Shown here: one piece after another, positions 1-9,041 of the stretch
Numbering within the stretch: position 1 is the stretch's first letter
Layout of the letters: each line of letters opens with the position of its first letter
Origin: Herbaspirillum robiniae
Lineage (GTDB): Bacteria; Pseudomonadota; Gammaproteobacteria; Burkholderiales; Burkholderiaceae_D
NCBI RefSeq assembly: GCF_002213415.1
Contig: NZ_NJGU01000006.1
Span: 1-64,000 of the forward strand
Direction: 5' to 3'
Length of the DNA stretch: 64,000 nucleotides
Made by a program: the position numbers and the translations under genes
The notes under the pieces: model-generated
Databases searched by the model: none
Told to the model about the DNA's origin: nothing
Seen by the model: the letters and a program-made list of their open reading frames with translations, nothing else

Positions 1-242
1 GTCTGGAACAGCTCGATGTGCTCGACCTTGATGCGGGTGTCCTTCAGCAAGCCCACGCCGGTGTTGAAGCTGTACATCATCGGCGCCTCGTCGTGCATCC
101 AGGTGCTTTCGATGTAGTCACGGCTTTGCTTCAGGGCCGCGCGCGAGGAGTCCGCCAGCGCGACCTTCAGGAAGGGTGCGCGCGATACGTTGACCACTTG
201 CTGGGCCGTGAGGTTGAAGCCGTCGATGGTGATGGTTTGCAT
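1..242 (-). CDS. Aromatic amino acid lyase (HAL/PAL family), N-terminal part only
   Basis: The first 80 residues of a protein that runs off the left edge of the window. The stretch MMYSFNTGVGLLKD matches the conserved N-terminal segment of the histidine/phenylalanine ammonia-lyase fold (usually Y-G-[IV]-N-T-G-F-G), and the spacing from the start fits the family. The MIO-forming Ala-Ser-Gly is outside the window, so activity and substrate cannot be judged. The ATG at 242 follows AAGGAC at a good distance. It lies 82 bases downstream of puuD on the same strand, so co-transcription is possible. A histidine ammonia-lyase is one option, but the segment differs enough from classical HutH that I give no gene symbol. 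Confidence 0.75.
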   Translation of the reverse strand, partial: MQTITIDGFNLTAQQVVNVSRAPFLKVALADSSRAALKQSRDYIESTWMHDEAPMMYSFNTGVGLLKDTRIKVEHIELFQ

Positions 243-324
243 GTCTTGTCCTTGCAATCGGTGAAATGGATCAGCGCGCACCGCACCGTGCCGGGCGATG
301 CGCGCATTGAGGCGACGGTGACGC

Positions 325-1581
325 TTACTTGGCGCCGGCCTGGAACCAGGCGGCGACTTCGGCGCGTTCCTCATCGGTCATCTGGGTCATGTTGGCCAGC
401 GGCATGTCCTTGGTCTGCACCGCGCGCTGGAACACCTTGGCCGCGTGCTGGTGGATCAGCTCGGGGGTCTGCAACATCATGCCCGCCGGCGCGGTGGCGA
501 AGCCGGCCTGGGTCGGCTTGTCCGAGTGGCAGGACGCGCAACGCTGGGTGATGATGGCCTGGATCTTCGCGAAGTCCGGAGCTGCTGCTGCGGCGGCAGG
601 CGCCGCGCCGTCGGCGCCCGGCGCGGTGGCCGCTGCAGCGCTGGCGATCGGCGCTGCCGGACGCGGGGCGATCGCCACCGCCACGGCCAGCAGCAGGATC
701 ACGCCGGCGATCGGGTAACCGACCGACACCTTGCCCTTGTGGCGCAGGTTGAAGAAGTGGCGGATCAGCACGCCGGCCGCCATGATGGCCGCCAGCACCA
801 GCCAGCTGTACGGATGGGTGTAGGTCATCGCGTAGTGGTTGCTGATCATGATGAACAGGATCGGCAGCGTGAAGTAGTTGTTGTGCACGCTGCGCTGCTT
901 GCCGCGACGGCCGTGGATCGGGTCGGGCGACTTGCCTTCCTTCATCGCTTCCACCAGCTTGCGCTGGCCGGGGATGATCACCATCAGCACGTTGCCCACC
1001 ATGATGGTGCCGATCATGGCGCCCACATGGATATAGGCCGCGCGGCCCGACAGCAGGTGCGTGAGCATGTAGGCCACGGCCACGATGAAGACGAACATCA
1101 CCAGGCCCAGCAGGCCTTCCTTCTTGCCCAGCGGCGAGCGGCACAGGAGGTCGTAGACGATCCAGCCGACCACCAGCGTGCCGATGCCCACGCCCACCGC
1201 TTCGATGCCGGAGAGGTTGGCGACCGACTTGTCGACCATCATCGCCGAGGCGTTGAAGTAGTAGACGATGAACAGCATGGCGATGCCGGTGATCCAGGTG
1301 GCGTAGGCCTCCCACTTGAACCAGTGCAGTTCTTCAGGCAGCTCGGCCGGGGCCACGAGATATTTCTGCGGGTTGTAGAAACCGCCGCCGTGCACGGCCC
1401 ACAGCTCGCCGGAAACGCCCTTCTTCTCCAGGTCGCTGCCCGGCTTGGGCGGGCGGATCGAGTTGTCCAGCCAGACGAAATAGAACGATGCGCCGATCCA
1501 CGCGATGCCGGTGATCAGGTGCAGCCAGCGCACCAGCAGGTTGGCCCATTCGACGCCGTACGATACCAATAATGCTTCCAT
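325..1581 (-). CDS. puuD: Membrane-bound urate oxidase with C-terminal cytochrome c domain (PuuD)
   Basis: A 418-residue inner-membrane protein that oxidises urate to 5-hydroxyisourate and passes electrons to the respiratory chain. The N-terminal three quarters is a urate oxidase N-terminal domain with several hydrophobic segments (opening WANLLVRWLHLITGIAWIGA, later segments near residues 110-270). After an Ala/Pro-rich linker there is a class I cytochrome c domain with the haem site CASCH near residue 350 and a distal Met in the last third. I chose the ATG at 1581 because GAGGAAG precedes it by a few bases; an upstream in-frame start has no such site. The neighbouring permease, OHCU decarboxylase and 8-oxoguanine deaminase genes support a role in urate breakdown. 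Confidence 0.93.
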   Translation of the reverse strand: MEALLVSYGVEWANLLVRWLHLITGIAWIGASFYFVWLDNSIRPPKPGSDLEKKGVSGELWAVHGGGFYNPQKYLVAPAELPEELHWFKWEAYATWITGIAMLFIVYYFNASAMMVDKSVANLSGIEAVGVGIGTLVVGWIVYDLLCRSPLGKKEGLLGLVMFVFIVAVAYMLTHLLSGRAAYIHVGAMIGTIMVGNVLMVIIPGQRKLVEAMKEGKSPDPIHGRRGKQRSVHNNYFTLPILFIMISNHYAMTYTHPYSWLVLAAIMAAGVLIRHFFNLRHKGKVSVGYPIAGVILLLAVAVAIAPRPAAPIASAAAATAPGADGAAPAAAAAAPDFAKIQAIITQRCASCHSDKPTQAGFATAPAGMMLQTPELIHQHAAKVFQRAVQTKDMPLANMTQMTDEERAEVAAWFQAGAK

Positions 1582-2375
1582 GTCTTCCTCAACTTGACTC
1601 CCGTCCGCCACCGCGGGCAACTCCGAACAGGCGAGGCAACGCCTCAGGAAAGGGCCGCGATGAAAGTCCGTCTTCCCCTTTCACGCGCAGGCATGGCCGG
1701 CGCGCGGCAGATGCCGCGCGGCAATGCGAATGTGTGTGGATGAGAGACTTCCAGCGAGCCAGGAAGCCGCAACAGGCGCGTTGCGCCCCGCTGGTCTCCT
1801 GCCGTCGCCGCCGCTGCGACCCGATGGCTGCGCGCTATGCGGCGCCATCTGTTATTACGGTCCGCGCTTCGTACTGTTGGCAACGGCCGCCCTCATGAGG
1901 CTGGCCTGTTCCGTGGCTCGGACCGGTTGCACGAAAGATAAACGCCGACGGCGCACCAAAACATGCCCCGCAACGTATATTTGACATACGCCGCGCCATA
2001 TACAAAAATGAGTCGGAAATGTGGGACGCTTGCGGTCGCGCGCAATTAAGCAATATCGACCAAGCTCTCCCGGACCGGGCCGCCAGGCCGGACGGGAGCA
2101 AAAAAGGCCGCAGAGACCGGCCGGCGCGCAACGACGGCAATGACCAGGGACTTCCCGACAGGCGAACGACCCGCGGAAAATTGCCGCCGGGCATGACGCT
2201 TGCATCCGGGGCATCCCCTGTTGTGCCGTCGATGCAAGACCAAGTGACGAACCGAACCGGCATGCGCGTGTGCAGACGCGCAACGCCACCAGAGTGAACG
2301 AAAAACCGTCACCTGCCCTTAGTACGTAATTGGGCGAGAACCACGCCCCAGAACGAAGAACCCGGAGACATCCAC
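1582..2375. other. Non-coding region between puuD and the purine LysR gene
   Basis: About 790 bases between divergent genes. I see no convincing coding sequence: the open frames here have no ribosome binding site and no recognisable protein. The region probably holds the divergent promoters. A short dyad at 1974-1990 is listed separately. The rest appears featureless. Confidence 0.5.
1974..1990. promoter_or_regulatory. Candidate LysR-type operator in the puuD/LysR intergenic region
   Basis: An interrupted dyad CGTAT-N7-ATACG that contains the T-N11-A core typical of LysR-family binding sites. It lies between divergent puuD and the LysR gene at 2376. The match to the LysR pattern is loose and I infer function only from position. 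Confidence 0.35.
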
Positions 2376-3320
2376 ATGTCCAGGCTGCCAGACCATCTCG
2401 ACATCCACCTCATCCGCATCCTTTACCTGTTGCTGTGCGAGAAGAACGTCTCGCGCGTCGCCCTGAAGCTGAACCAGCCGCAGCCGTCGATCTCGGCCTC
2501 GCTGCGCAAGCTGCGCGAGCTGACCGGCGACCCGCTGCTGGTACGCGGCGCGCGCGGCATGGTGCCGACCCAGCACGGCGAGAGCCTGTTGAAGCCGGCC
2601 AAGCGCATCCTGGACGAGACCGAGCGCCTGTTCGTGCCCAAGACCGCCTTCGTGCCGCAGGACGAGGAGCGCACCTTCCACATCGCCGCGCCCGACTACA
2701 TGAACACCCCGTTCTTCACCGAGGTGATCGCCCGGCTGCGGCGCGAGTCGCCGCGCAGCCACATCGTGATCCACGCATTGGGGCCGGAGACCGATTACGT
2801 GCGCCTGCTGTCGGACGGCGAGCTGGACCTGGTCATCGCCAACTGGGACGAGCCGCCGCCGCACCTGCACCTGTCCAAGCTGTTCGACGACCCCATCGTA
2901 TGCCTGATGCGCGCCGACTGCGCCTACGCCAAGCGCACCGCGCGCGACGCCATGACCATCGAGGACTACCTCTCGCTGCCGCATGCGGCGCCCTCGCAGA
3001 TCCTGCCGGGCTACCACGGCACCATCGACACCTTCCTCGAAAAGCAGAACCTGCGCCGCAACGTGGTGGTCGAGTCGGCCCACTTCCGCATGCTGCCCTA
3101 CATGGTGGCGCAGACCGACCTGGTGCTGACGGCCGGCCAGCAGTTCGCCAGCTTCTACGAGAAACTGCTGTCGCTGAAGAGCTATACGGTGCCGGTGAAA
3201 TTCCCGCCGCTGCGCTTCTACCAACTGTGGCACGAGCGCGTGCACCAGGCCACCGAGCACAAATGGCTGCGCGCCCAGGTCAGCGCGGCGGCCAAACTGG
3301 TCGCCCAGGTTCGCAGCTGA
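2376..3320 (+). CDS. LysR-type transcriptional regulator, probable regulator of purine catabolism
   Basis: A 314-residue LysR protein. The N-terminal winged helix-turn-helix (about residues 8-67) includes NVSRVALKLNQPQPSISASL and is followed by a linker helix and a periplasmic-binding-protein-like effector domain (about 90-300). It starts at ATG 2376 behind GGAGA. It is divergent from puuD and directly upstream of the urate/xanthine permease, so I infer that it controls these genes in response to a purine intermediate. The effector domain resembles the NodD/PcpR-like subgroup in layout. The effector cannot be read from sequence. Confidence 0.9.
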   Translation: MSRLPDHLDIHLIRILYLLLCEKNVSRVALKLNQPQPSISASLRKLRELTGDPLLVRGARGMVPTQHGESLLKPAKRILDETERLFVPKTAFVPQDEERTFHIAAPDYMNTPFFTEVIARLRRESPRSHIVIHALGPETDYVRLLSDGELDLVIANWDEPPPHLHLSKLFDDPIVCLMRADCAYAKRTARDAMTIEDYLSLPHAAPSQILPGYHGTIDTFLEKQNLRRNVVVESAHFRMLPYMVAQTDLVLTAGQQFASFYEKLLSLKSYTVPVKFPPLRFYQLWHERVHQATEHKWLRAQVSAAAKLVAQVRS

Positions 3321-3387
3321 TCGGCCACCGGCGCGGGATGGCGGGCGCAACGACTATATCGGCAACGCGCCAGCCGGTATGCCGGGC

Positions 3388-3397
3388 CTTATATATC
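3388..3397 (+). promoter_or_regulatory. CTTATATATC motif upstream of the NCS2 permease
   Basis: The 10-mer CTTATATATC occurs here and again at 5011-5020 upstream of the uraD-allC fusion, in both cases about 170-240 bases before the start codon and in the same orientation. An AT-rich repeated word in this GC-rich sequence suggests a shared regulator site, possibly for the LysR protein at 2376. Function is inferred from recurrence only. Confidence 0.35.
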
Positions 3398-3560
3398 GGG
3401 CTGACGGGATTGCATTAGTATCCGATGCACCAGGCCTGCATCCGCACACAGAGACGGAGCCGTGACCTGAACCGGAACCACCTTTCAATCGACAAGGCAC
3501 ACCCCGTGAGACGGGTGCGGTCACATGTCAGGTTCCTTTATAAAAATATCAGGAGACAGC

Positions 3561-4955
3561 ATGCAAACCCAAAGCCATCCGGTGGATGAACGCCTACCCG
3601 TATTCAAACTCTTTGCACTCGGCATGCAGCACGTGCTGGTGATGTACGCCGGCGCCATCGCCGTGCCGCTGATCATCGGCGGCGCACTGAACCTTCCCAA
3701 ATCGGAGATCGCCTACCTGATCAGCGCCGACCTGTTCTGCTGCGGCCTGGTTACCATCATCCAGAGCGCCGGCATCTGGAAATTCGGCATCAGGATGCCG
3801 GTCATGATGGGGGTCACCTTCGCCGCCGTGGGGCCGATGGTGGCGATGGCCAACAATCCCTCGCTGAGCATTTTGCATATCTATGGCGCCGTGATTGCAT
3901 CCGGCGTTTTTTGTATCCTGGCGTCGCCTTACATGAGCAAGCTGATGCGCTACTTCCCGCCGGTGGTCACCGGCACCGTGATCACGGTGATCGGGGTCTC
4001 GCTGATGGGCGTGGGCATCAACTGGGCCGCCGGCGGCCAGCCGGTGATCGGCAAGCTGGTGGACGGCGTCTTCGTCAAGGTGCCCAACCCGGACTACGGC
4101 TCGCCGCTGTCGCTGTCGATCGCGGCCGTGGTGCTGGTGTCGATCCTGCTCATCACCAAGTACACCAAGGGTTTCATTTCCAACATCTCGGTGCTGATGG
4201 GCATGGTGGTGGGCTTCGTGATCGCCTTCGGCCTGGGCAAGATCAGCTTCGACGGCCTGGACGCGGCCGACTGGTTCGCCATGATCAAGCCCTTCCACTA
4301 CGGCGTGCCGCAGTTCGACCTTCCCTCCATCATCAGCATGTGCCTGGTGATGATCGTGACCATGATCGAGTCGACCGGCATGTTCATGGCCCTGGGCGAC
4401 ATCGTCGGCAAGAAGGTCGATGACAAGACCCTGGCCACCGGCCTGCGCGTGGACGGCCTGGGCACGGTCATCGGCGGTATCTTCAATACCTTCCCTTACA
4501 CCTCGTTCTCGCAGAACGTCGGCCTGGTGGGCGTAACCGGCATTCGCAGCCGCTTCGTCTGCGTGGCCGCCGGCGTGATCCTGATCGCCTTCGGCCTGTT
4601 CCCCAAGATGGCGCACGTGGCGGCCTCGATTCCGCAGTTCGTGCTGGGCGGCGCCGGCATCGTGATGTTCGGCATGGTGGCGGCGACCGGCATCAAGATC
4701 CTCTCCAAGGTCGATTTCCACGCCAACCGCAACAACCTGTTCATCGTGGCCATCAGCATCGGCGTGGGCATGATCCCGATCGTCGCCCCGACCTTCTTCG
4801 ACAAGATGCCGCCTTTCCTGGGCACCATCTTCCATAGCGGCATCCTGCTGGCCTCGGCCATGGCGGTCGGGCTGAACCTGTTCTTCAACGGCCGCGGCAG
4901 CGAGGAAGACGTGGCGCGCTACGCCGTGGCGGCCGCGCAGAGCTCGGACCACTGA
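3561..4955 (+). CDS. NCS2-family nucleobase:cation symporter (urate/xanthine permease)
   Basis: A 464-residue integral membrane transporter of the nucleobase-cation-symporter-2 (NAT) family, expected to import urate or xanthine with protons. The protein opens with LFALGMQHVLVMYAGAIAVP, the typical TM1 motif with the conserved Gln-His. The core carries GLGTVIGGIFNTFPYTSFSQNVGL (split across residues about 300-325), whose F-x-Q-N-x-G signature marks NAT carriers of oxidised purines. About 12-14 hydrophobic segments are visible. I chose ATG 3561 (GGAGACAGC just upstream) over an in-frame ATG at 3525 with no ribosome binding site. Urate is the likeliest substrate given puuD and uraD nearby. Confidence 0.92.
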   Translation: MQTQSHPVDERLPVFKLFALGMQHVLVMYAGAIAVPLIIGGALNLPKSEIAYLISADLFCCGLVTIIQSAGIWKFGIRMPVMMGVTFAAVGPMVAMANNPSLSILHIYGAVIASGVFCILASPYMSKLMRYFPPVVTGTVITVIGVSLMGVGINWAAGGQPVIGKLVDGVFVKVPNPDYGSPLSLSIAAVVLVSILLITKYTKGFISNISVLMGMVVGFVIAFGLGKISFDGLDAADWFAMIKPFHYGVPQFDLPSIISMCLVMIVTMIESTGMFMALGDIVGKKVDDKTLATGLRVDGLGTVIGGIFNTFPYTSFSQNVGLVGVTGIRSRFVCVAAGVILIAFGLFPKMAHVAASIPQFVLGGAGIVMFGMVAATGIKILSKVDFHANRNNLFIVAISIGVGMIPIVAPTFFDKMPPFLGTIFHSGILLASAMAVGLNLFFNGRGSEEDVARYAVAAAQSSDH

Positions 4956-5253
4956 GGCCGGGCGGCAACAAACCGGCAAGGGGCGGCGGATAGGCGGGCC
5001 ATGCAGATGGCTTATATATCCGCCGCCATATGCCGTGTAATAAGCGAAAACACATATCTCCCAGATAAAACCGTTGATGCCATTCCTGCCCGGATGTTTT
5101 AAAGTCTAGGCTAAGGAAAGCCCGCCCCCGGGCGGTTTCCGGCAACATCCGGACACAACAATCGCGGCCGACAATCGGGCACACCCGATGTCGCCCGGCA
5201 GCGCAATACCGAACACAAACGAAGGGACCGGTCGGACAGCCGCCGGCAAGCAC
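4956..5253. other. Intergenic region upstream of the uraD-allC fusion
   Basis: Roughly 300 bases with no gene. It contains the second CTTATATATC word (5011-5020) and AT-richer sequence near 5025-5110 that may hold the promoter. I see no clear terminator for the permease gene. Confidence 0.4.
5011..5020 (+). promoter_or_regulatory. Second CTTATATATC motif, upstream of uraD-allC
   Basis: Identical to the word at 3388-3397. It is followed by CGCCGCCATATG. Shared placement before two purine genes suggests co-regulation. Confidence 0.35.
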
Positions 5254-7017
5254 ATGACGACGACACTGGAACAACTCAACCACACCGAGGCCTCGGCCTT
5301 CATCGCCGCCCTGCACGGCATCTACGAGCATTCGCCCTGGATTCCCGAGCGCGCGGCGCTGCAGCGTCCCTTCCGCAACCTGACCGCGCTCAAGCTGGCG
5401 CTGCAAAAGGTAGTCACCGACGCCACCCGCGCCGAGCAGCTGGGCCTGATCCGTGCCCACCCGGAGCTGGCGGGCCGCGCGGCCATCGCCGGCGAACTGA
5501 CCGCCGAATCCACCGGCGAACAGGCCAAGGCCGGGCTGAACCTGTGCTCCCCGGAAGAATTCGCCAACCTGCAAAAGCTCAACGCCGACTACAACGCCAA
5601 GTTCGGTTTCCCCTTCATCCTGGCGGTGAAGGGCCCGACCGGCGCCGGCCTGACGCGCCAGCAGATCATCGCCACCTTCACCCGCCGCCTGCGCAACCAG
5701 CCTGAAGACGAGCTGCGCGAGGCGCTGCGCCAGATCGGGCGGATCGCCGAGATGCGCATCAACGACCTGGTCGGCTACAAGCCGGCGCTGGGCGCCACCG
5801 TGATGCAATGGGCCGAGGAGATCGGCGCGCTGTCCGAGGACGAAGGCGCGCTCACCTGCACCTACCTGACCGACACCCACCGCCGCACCGCCGACCAGAT
5901 CGCGCACTGGATGCGCGAAGCCGGCATGCACGTGCACATCGACGCGGTCGGCAACGTGGTCGGCCGCTATCTCTCCACCGATCCGCAGGCCAAGACCCTG
6001 CTGACCGGCTCGCACTACGACACGGTGCGCAACGGCGGCAAGTACGACGGCCGCGAAGGCATCCTGCTGGCCATCGCCGCGGTCAAGCACCTCAACGAGC
6101 GCGGCGAAACGCTGCCCTTCCACTTCGAAGTGATCGGCTTCTCGGAAGAAGAAGGGGTGCGCTTCAAGAGCACCTTTCTGGGCAGCAACGCCGTGATCGG
6201 CCAGTTCGACCTGAAGCTGCTGGAGCTGCAGGACCGCGACGGCGTCTCCATGCGCGAAGTCATCACCCAGGCCGGCCACGACGTCACCGCCATCCCGCAG
6301 ATCGCGCGCGACCCGTCGGACATCCTGGGCTACGTCGAAGTCCACATCGAGCAGGGCCCGGTGCTGCTGAACCGCGACCTGCCGGTGGGCATCGTCACCT
6401 CGATCGCCGGCAGCTCGCGCTACCTGGTGGACCTGAAGGGCGTGGCCAGCCACGCCGGCACCACGCCGATGGACATGCGCAAGGATGCCGCCGCCGCCGC
6501 CGCCGAGATCATCCTGTATGTGGAACAGCGCTGCTCGCAAGACCAGCACGCCTCGCTGGTGGGCACGGTCGGCCAGCTGCAGGTCACGCGCGGCTCCACC
6601 AACGTCATCCCCGGCAACTGCCAGCTCTCGCTGGACATCCGCGCCGCCCGCGACGACGTGCGCCAGGCCGCGGTGGCCGACGTGCTGGACAAGATCGAAG
6701 AGATCTGCGAGCGCCGCATGGTCGACGCCAAGATCGAAGAAACCGTCTCCGCCCCCGCCGCGCCTTGCGCGCCATGGCTGATGGAACAACTCGCCGCCGC
6801 CACCGAGCGCGCCGGCATCCCCCCGTTCCAGCTCGCCTCCGGCGCCGGGCACGATGCGATGACGATCGCCAAGATGACCGACGTCTGCATGCTGTTTACC
6901 CGCTGCGGCAACGGCGGCATCAGCCATAATCCGCTGGAGACGATGACGGCGGATGACGCGGAGGTGTCGGGGCAGATCCTGTTGGACTTCCTGCGCAGCT
7001 TCAAGGCGAAGGCTTGA
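5254..7017 (+). CDS. Bifunctional OHCU decarboxylase / allantoate amidohydrolase
   Basis: A 587-residue natural fusion. Residues about 1-165 are an OHCU decarboxylase (UraD) domain: the conserved block IRAHPELAGRAA carries the catalytic His-Pro-Glu, and NAKFGFPFILAVKG is also typical. It converts 2-oxo-4-hydroxy-4-carboxy-5-ureidoimidazoline to S-allantoin. Residues about 175-587 are an M20-family amidohydrolase (AllC/N-carbamoyl amino acid hydrolase type) with metal-binding motifs TGSHYDTVRNGGKYDG, EEEGVRF and VHIEQGPVL and the dimer-domain SSRYLVDLKGVASHAG. Allantoinase would act between the two activities and is not in this window. The ATG at 5254 opens MTTTLEQLNHTEA, like other UraD proteins; its ribosome site is weak, and 5188 is the alternative start. 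Such fusions are known in Burkholderiales. Confidence 0.92.
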   Translation: MTTTLEQLNHTEASAFIAALHGIYEHSPWIPERAALQRPFRNLTALKLALQKVVTDATRAEQLGLIRAHPELAGRAAIAGELTAESTGEQAKAGLNLCSPEEFANLQKLNADYNAKFGFPFILAVKGPTGAGLTRQQIIATFTRRLRNQPEDELREALRQIGRIAEMRINDLVGYKPALGATVMQWAEEIGALSEDEGALTCTYLTDTHRRTADQIAHWMREAGMHVHIDAVGNVVGRYLSTDPQAKTLLTGSHYDTVRNGGKYDGREGILLAIAAVKHLNERGETLPFHFEVIGFSEEEGVRFKSTFLGSNAVIGQFDLKLLELQDRDGVSMREVITQAGHDVTAIPQIARDPSDILGYVEVHIEQGPVLLNRDLPVGIVTSIAGSSRYLVDLKGVASHAGTTPMDMRKDAAAAAAEIILYVEQRCSQDQHASLVGTVGQLQVTRGSTNVIPGNCQLSLDIRAARDDVRQAAVADVLDKIEEICERRMVDAKIEETVSAPAAPCAPWLMEQLAAATERAGIPPFQLASGAGHDAMTIAKMTDVCMLFTRCGNGGISHNPLETMTADDAEVSGQILLDFLRSFKAKA

Positions 7018-7118
7018 GGCTTTCACAGGCACTTAGGTAAAGGCGGGACAGGCTTCGAGACGATGCAATGGAGCACCCGGATCTGGACCGAGTGCGGTGA
7101 GGCGCGACGAACGCCGCT

Positions 7119-7146
7119 GGATCCCGGCCTTCGCCGGGATGACGGA
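7119..7146. repeat. Short palindromic intergenic repeat (REP-like)
   Basis: CTGGATCCCGGCCTTCGCCG followed by GGATGACGG: a small hairpin of the type 'tggatcccgcnn...cgggatgacg' that is scattered in intergenic DNA of many beta- and gamma-proteobacteria. A relative with the same logic lies at 13481-13570. Confidence 0.6.
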
Positions 7147-7244
7147 TTGCATCAGATAGCGAGCCAGTAGATCGAAGCCGAAGGCGAGGTGCAAACAGCG
7201 CGAGGCCGAAGGCGAGCCGGCAACGCTGTCCCCTTGGGGGCCAG

Positions 7245-7333
7245 CCGCCGGAGCGCGGGGGAAAATGGATCAGAAAGGAGGCCGGAGCGCAGCGACTTGC
7301 CTCCTTTCCCATTTTTCCCCGCGCTCCGGCGGG
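7245..7333. repeat. Long imperfect inverted repeat
   Basis: Arms of about 35 bases (7245-7281 and 7299-7333) pair across a roughly 17-base loop. The left arm contains GCCGGAGCGCGGGGGAAAAT and the right arm ATTTTTCCCCGCGCTCCGGC. The element lies in the intergenic region after uraD-allC and could form a very stable RNA or DNA hairpin. Confidence 0.6.
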
Positions 7334-7376
7334 TACCCTCCGCAGGAGGGCTGGCACTTAGGGGCCGCCTTCTTTT

Positions 7377-7410
7377 GCTTACTTTTCTTGGCGGAGCAAG
7401 AAAAGTGAGC
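7377..7410. repeat. Hairpin repeat GCTTACTTTTCTTG / CAAGAAAAGTGAGC
   Basis: A 14-bp stem with one G-T pair around the loop GCGGAG. I recognise very similar 'TTTTGCTTACTTTTCTT...AAGAAAAGTAAG' words as dispersed intergenic repeats in Burkholderiales and Xanthomonadales. Function is unknown. Confidence 0.55.
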
Positions 7411-7661
7411 GGCTGCCGGGCCGCTCCCGGCGCTCCGCTTCGACCGGAGAAAGAAAGAACCAGAGCCAGTACACCGGCACGCAGCAAGACCAGACTGCCA
7501 AACACGCAAACAACAAAACGACCGAGCAATAAAACAAGCAACAAAGAACACCAACCAAACCCGTCGCAGAGTTAATAGGGCTTCAAAGGGACTCCCCTGT
7601 CACATGCGCCGACCAGCACCACCACCACCCACAAATAAGGAACAAACAAGGAGTCCCTGCA

Positions 7662-9041
7662 ATGCCCCAGCAACAAGCCAACGACAAGACCCTGCTGATC
7701 AAGAACGCCAACGTCGTCGTCACCATGAACGACGCCAGGGAAGAGATCAGCAACGGCGCCATCTTCATCCGCAACAACATCATCGAGCAGGTGGGCAAGA
7801 GCGCCGACCTCCCGCAGCAGGCCGATGAAATCATCGACGCGACGCACCACGTCGCCATCCCCGGCCTGGTCAACACCCACCACCACATGTACCAGAGCCT
7901 GACGCGCGTGATTCCCGCCGCGCAGAACGGCGAACTGTTCAACTGGCTGACCAACCTCTACCCGATCTGGGCCGGCCTGACGCCCGAGATGATCAAGGTC
8001 TCCACGCTCACCGCGATGGCCGAGCTGATCCTCTCCGGCTGCACCACCAGCAGCGACCATCTCTACATCTACCCCAACAAGACCCGCCTGGACGACAGCC
8101 TGGAAGCCGCCGCCCAGATCGGCATGCGTTTCCACGGCGCGCGCGGCGCGATGAGCGTGGGTCAGTCCAAGGGCGGCCTGCCGCCGGACCGCGTGGTGGA
8201 GGAGGAAGAAGACATCCTCAAGGACACCCGCCGCCTGATCGAGACCTACCACGACGGCAGCCGCCACGCGATGCAGCGCATCGTGGTGGCGCCCTGCTCG
8301 CCGTTCTCGGTCTCGCGCGACCTGATGCGCGAGGCGGCCGATCTGGCGCGCCATTACAAGGTATCGCTGCACACCCACCTGGCCGAGAACGTCAACGACA
8401 TCGCCTACAGCCGCGAGAAATTCAACATGACCCCGGCCGAATACGCCGAGGACTGCGGCTGGGTCGGCCACGACGTCTGGCACGCCCATTGCGTGCAGCT
8501 GGACGACCACGGCATCGACCTCTTCGCCCGCACCGGCACCGGCGTGGCCCACTGCCCCTGTTCCAACATGCGGCTGGCCTCGGGCATCGCGCCCATCCGC
8601 AAGATGATCGACGCCGGCGTGCCGGTGGGCCTGGGCGTGGACGGTAGCGCCTCCAACGATTCCGCCCACATGATGGGCGAAGTGCGCCAGGCCATGCTGC
8701 TGCAGCGCGTGGGCTTCGGCCCGGACGCCATGACCGCGCGCCAGGCGCTGGAAATCGCCACGCTGGGCGGCGCCAAGGTGCTCAACCGCGACGACATCGG
8801 CGCATTGAAGCCGGGCATGTCGGCCGACGTGGTGCTGTTCGACACGCGCCAGATCGGTTTTGCCGGTGGCCTGCACGACCCGGTCGCGGCGCTGGTGTTC
8901 TGCACCCCGTCCAATGTGGCGTGGAGCATCATCAATGGCCGCGTCGTGGTGCGCGAGGGACAATGCACCACCATCGACCTCGGTTGCGTGTTGGAGCGCC
9001 ATAACGCACTATCGCTGGAACTGGCCGAAGCAGCGCGCTGA
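7662..9041 (+). CDS. 8-oxoguanine deaminase (amidohydrolase family)
   Basis: A 459-residue cytosolic metal-dependent deaminase of the AtzA/TrzN/8-oxoguanine deaminase branch. The amidohydrolase HxH motif is in GLVNTHHHMYQSLTRV, the third metal His in SLHTHLAENVND, the fourth His in HAHCVQLDD, and the metal Asp in GLGVDGSASNDSAHM. It would deaminate 8-oxoguanine to urate, feeding PuuD directly. Guanine deaminase or another aminohydrolase of this branch is the alternative. The ATG at 7662 follows AAGGAGT. Because the gene sits after uraD-allC in the same direction, urate supply fits well. Confidence 0.85.
   Translation: MPQQQANDKTLLIKNANVVVTMNDAREEISNGAIFIRNNIIEQVGKSADLPQQADEIIDATHHVAIPGLVNTHHHMYQSLTRVIPAAQNGELFNWLTNLYPIWAGLTPEMIKVSTLTAMAELILSGCTTSSDHLYIYPNKTRLDDSLEAAAQIGMRFHGARGAMSVGQSKGGLPPDRVVEEEEDILKDTRRLIETYHDGSRHAMQRIVVAPCSPFSVSRDLMREAADLARHYKVSLHTHLAENVNDIAYSREKFNMTPAEYAEDCGWVGHDVWHAHCVQLDDHGIDLFARTGTGVAHCPCSNMRLASGIAPIRKMIDAGVPVGLGVDGSASNDSAHMMGEVRQAMLLQRVGFGPDAMTARQALEIATLGGAKVLNRDDIGALKPGMSADVVLFDTRQIGFAGGLHDPVAALVFCTPSNVAWSIINGRVVVREGQCTTIDLGCVLERHNALSLELAEAAR

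Larger units (their letters stand above)
7018..7661. other. Repeat-rich intergenic region
   Basis: About 640 bases without a supported gene. It contains three dispersed-repeat-like structures, listed separately, and a low-complexity A/C-rich stretch (about 7480-7570) just before the deaminase gene. Open frames on both strands follow the repeats and are not credible proteins. Confidence 0.6.

Noticed and set aside
2319..9002. Long open frames antisense to the LysR, permease, uraD-allC and deaminase genes
   Set aside because: They are rich in His, Gln, Val and Gly in the pattern produced by reading GC-rich genes backwards, lack ribosome sites, and oppose genes with clear family motifs.
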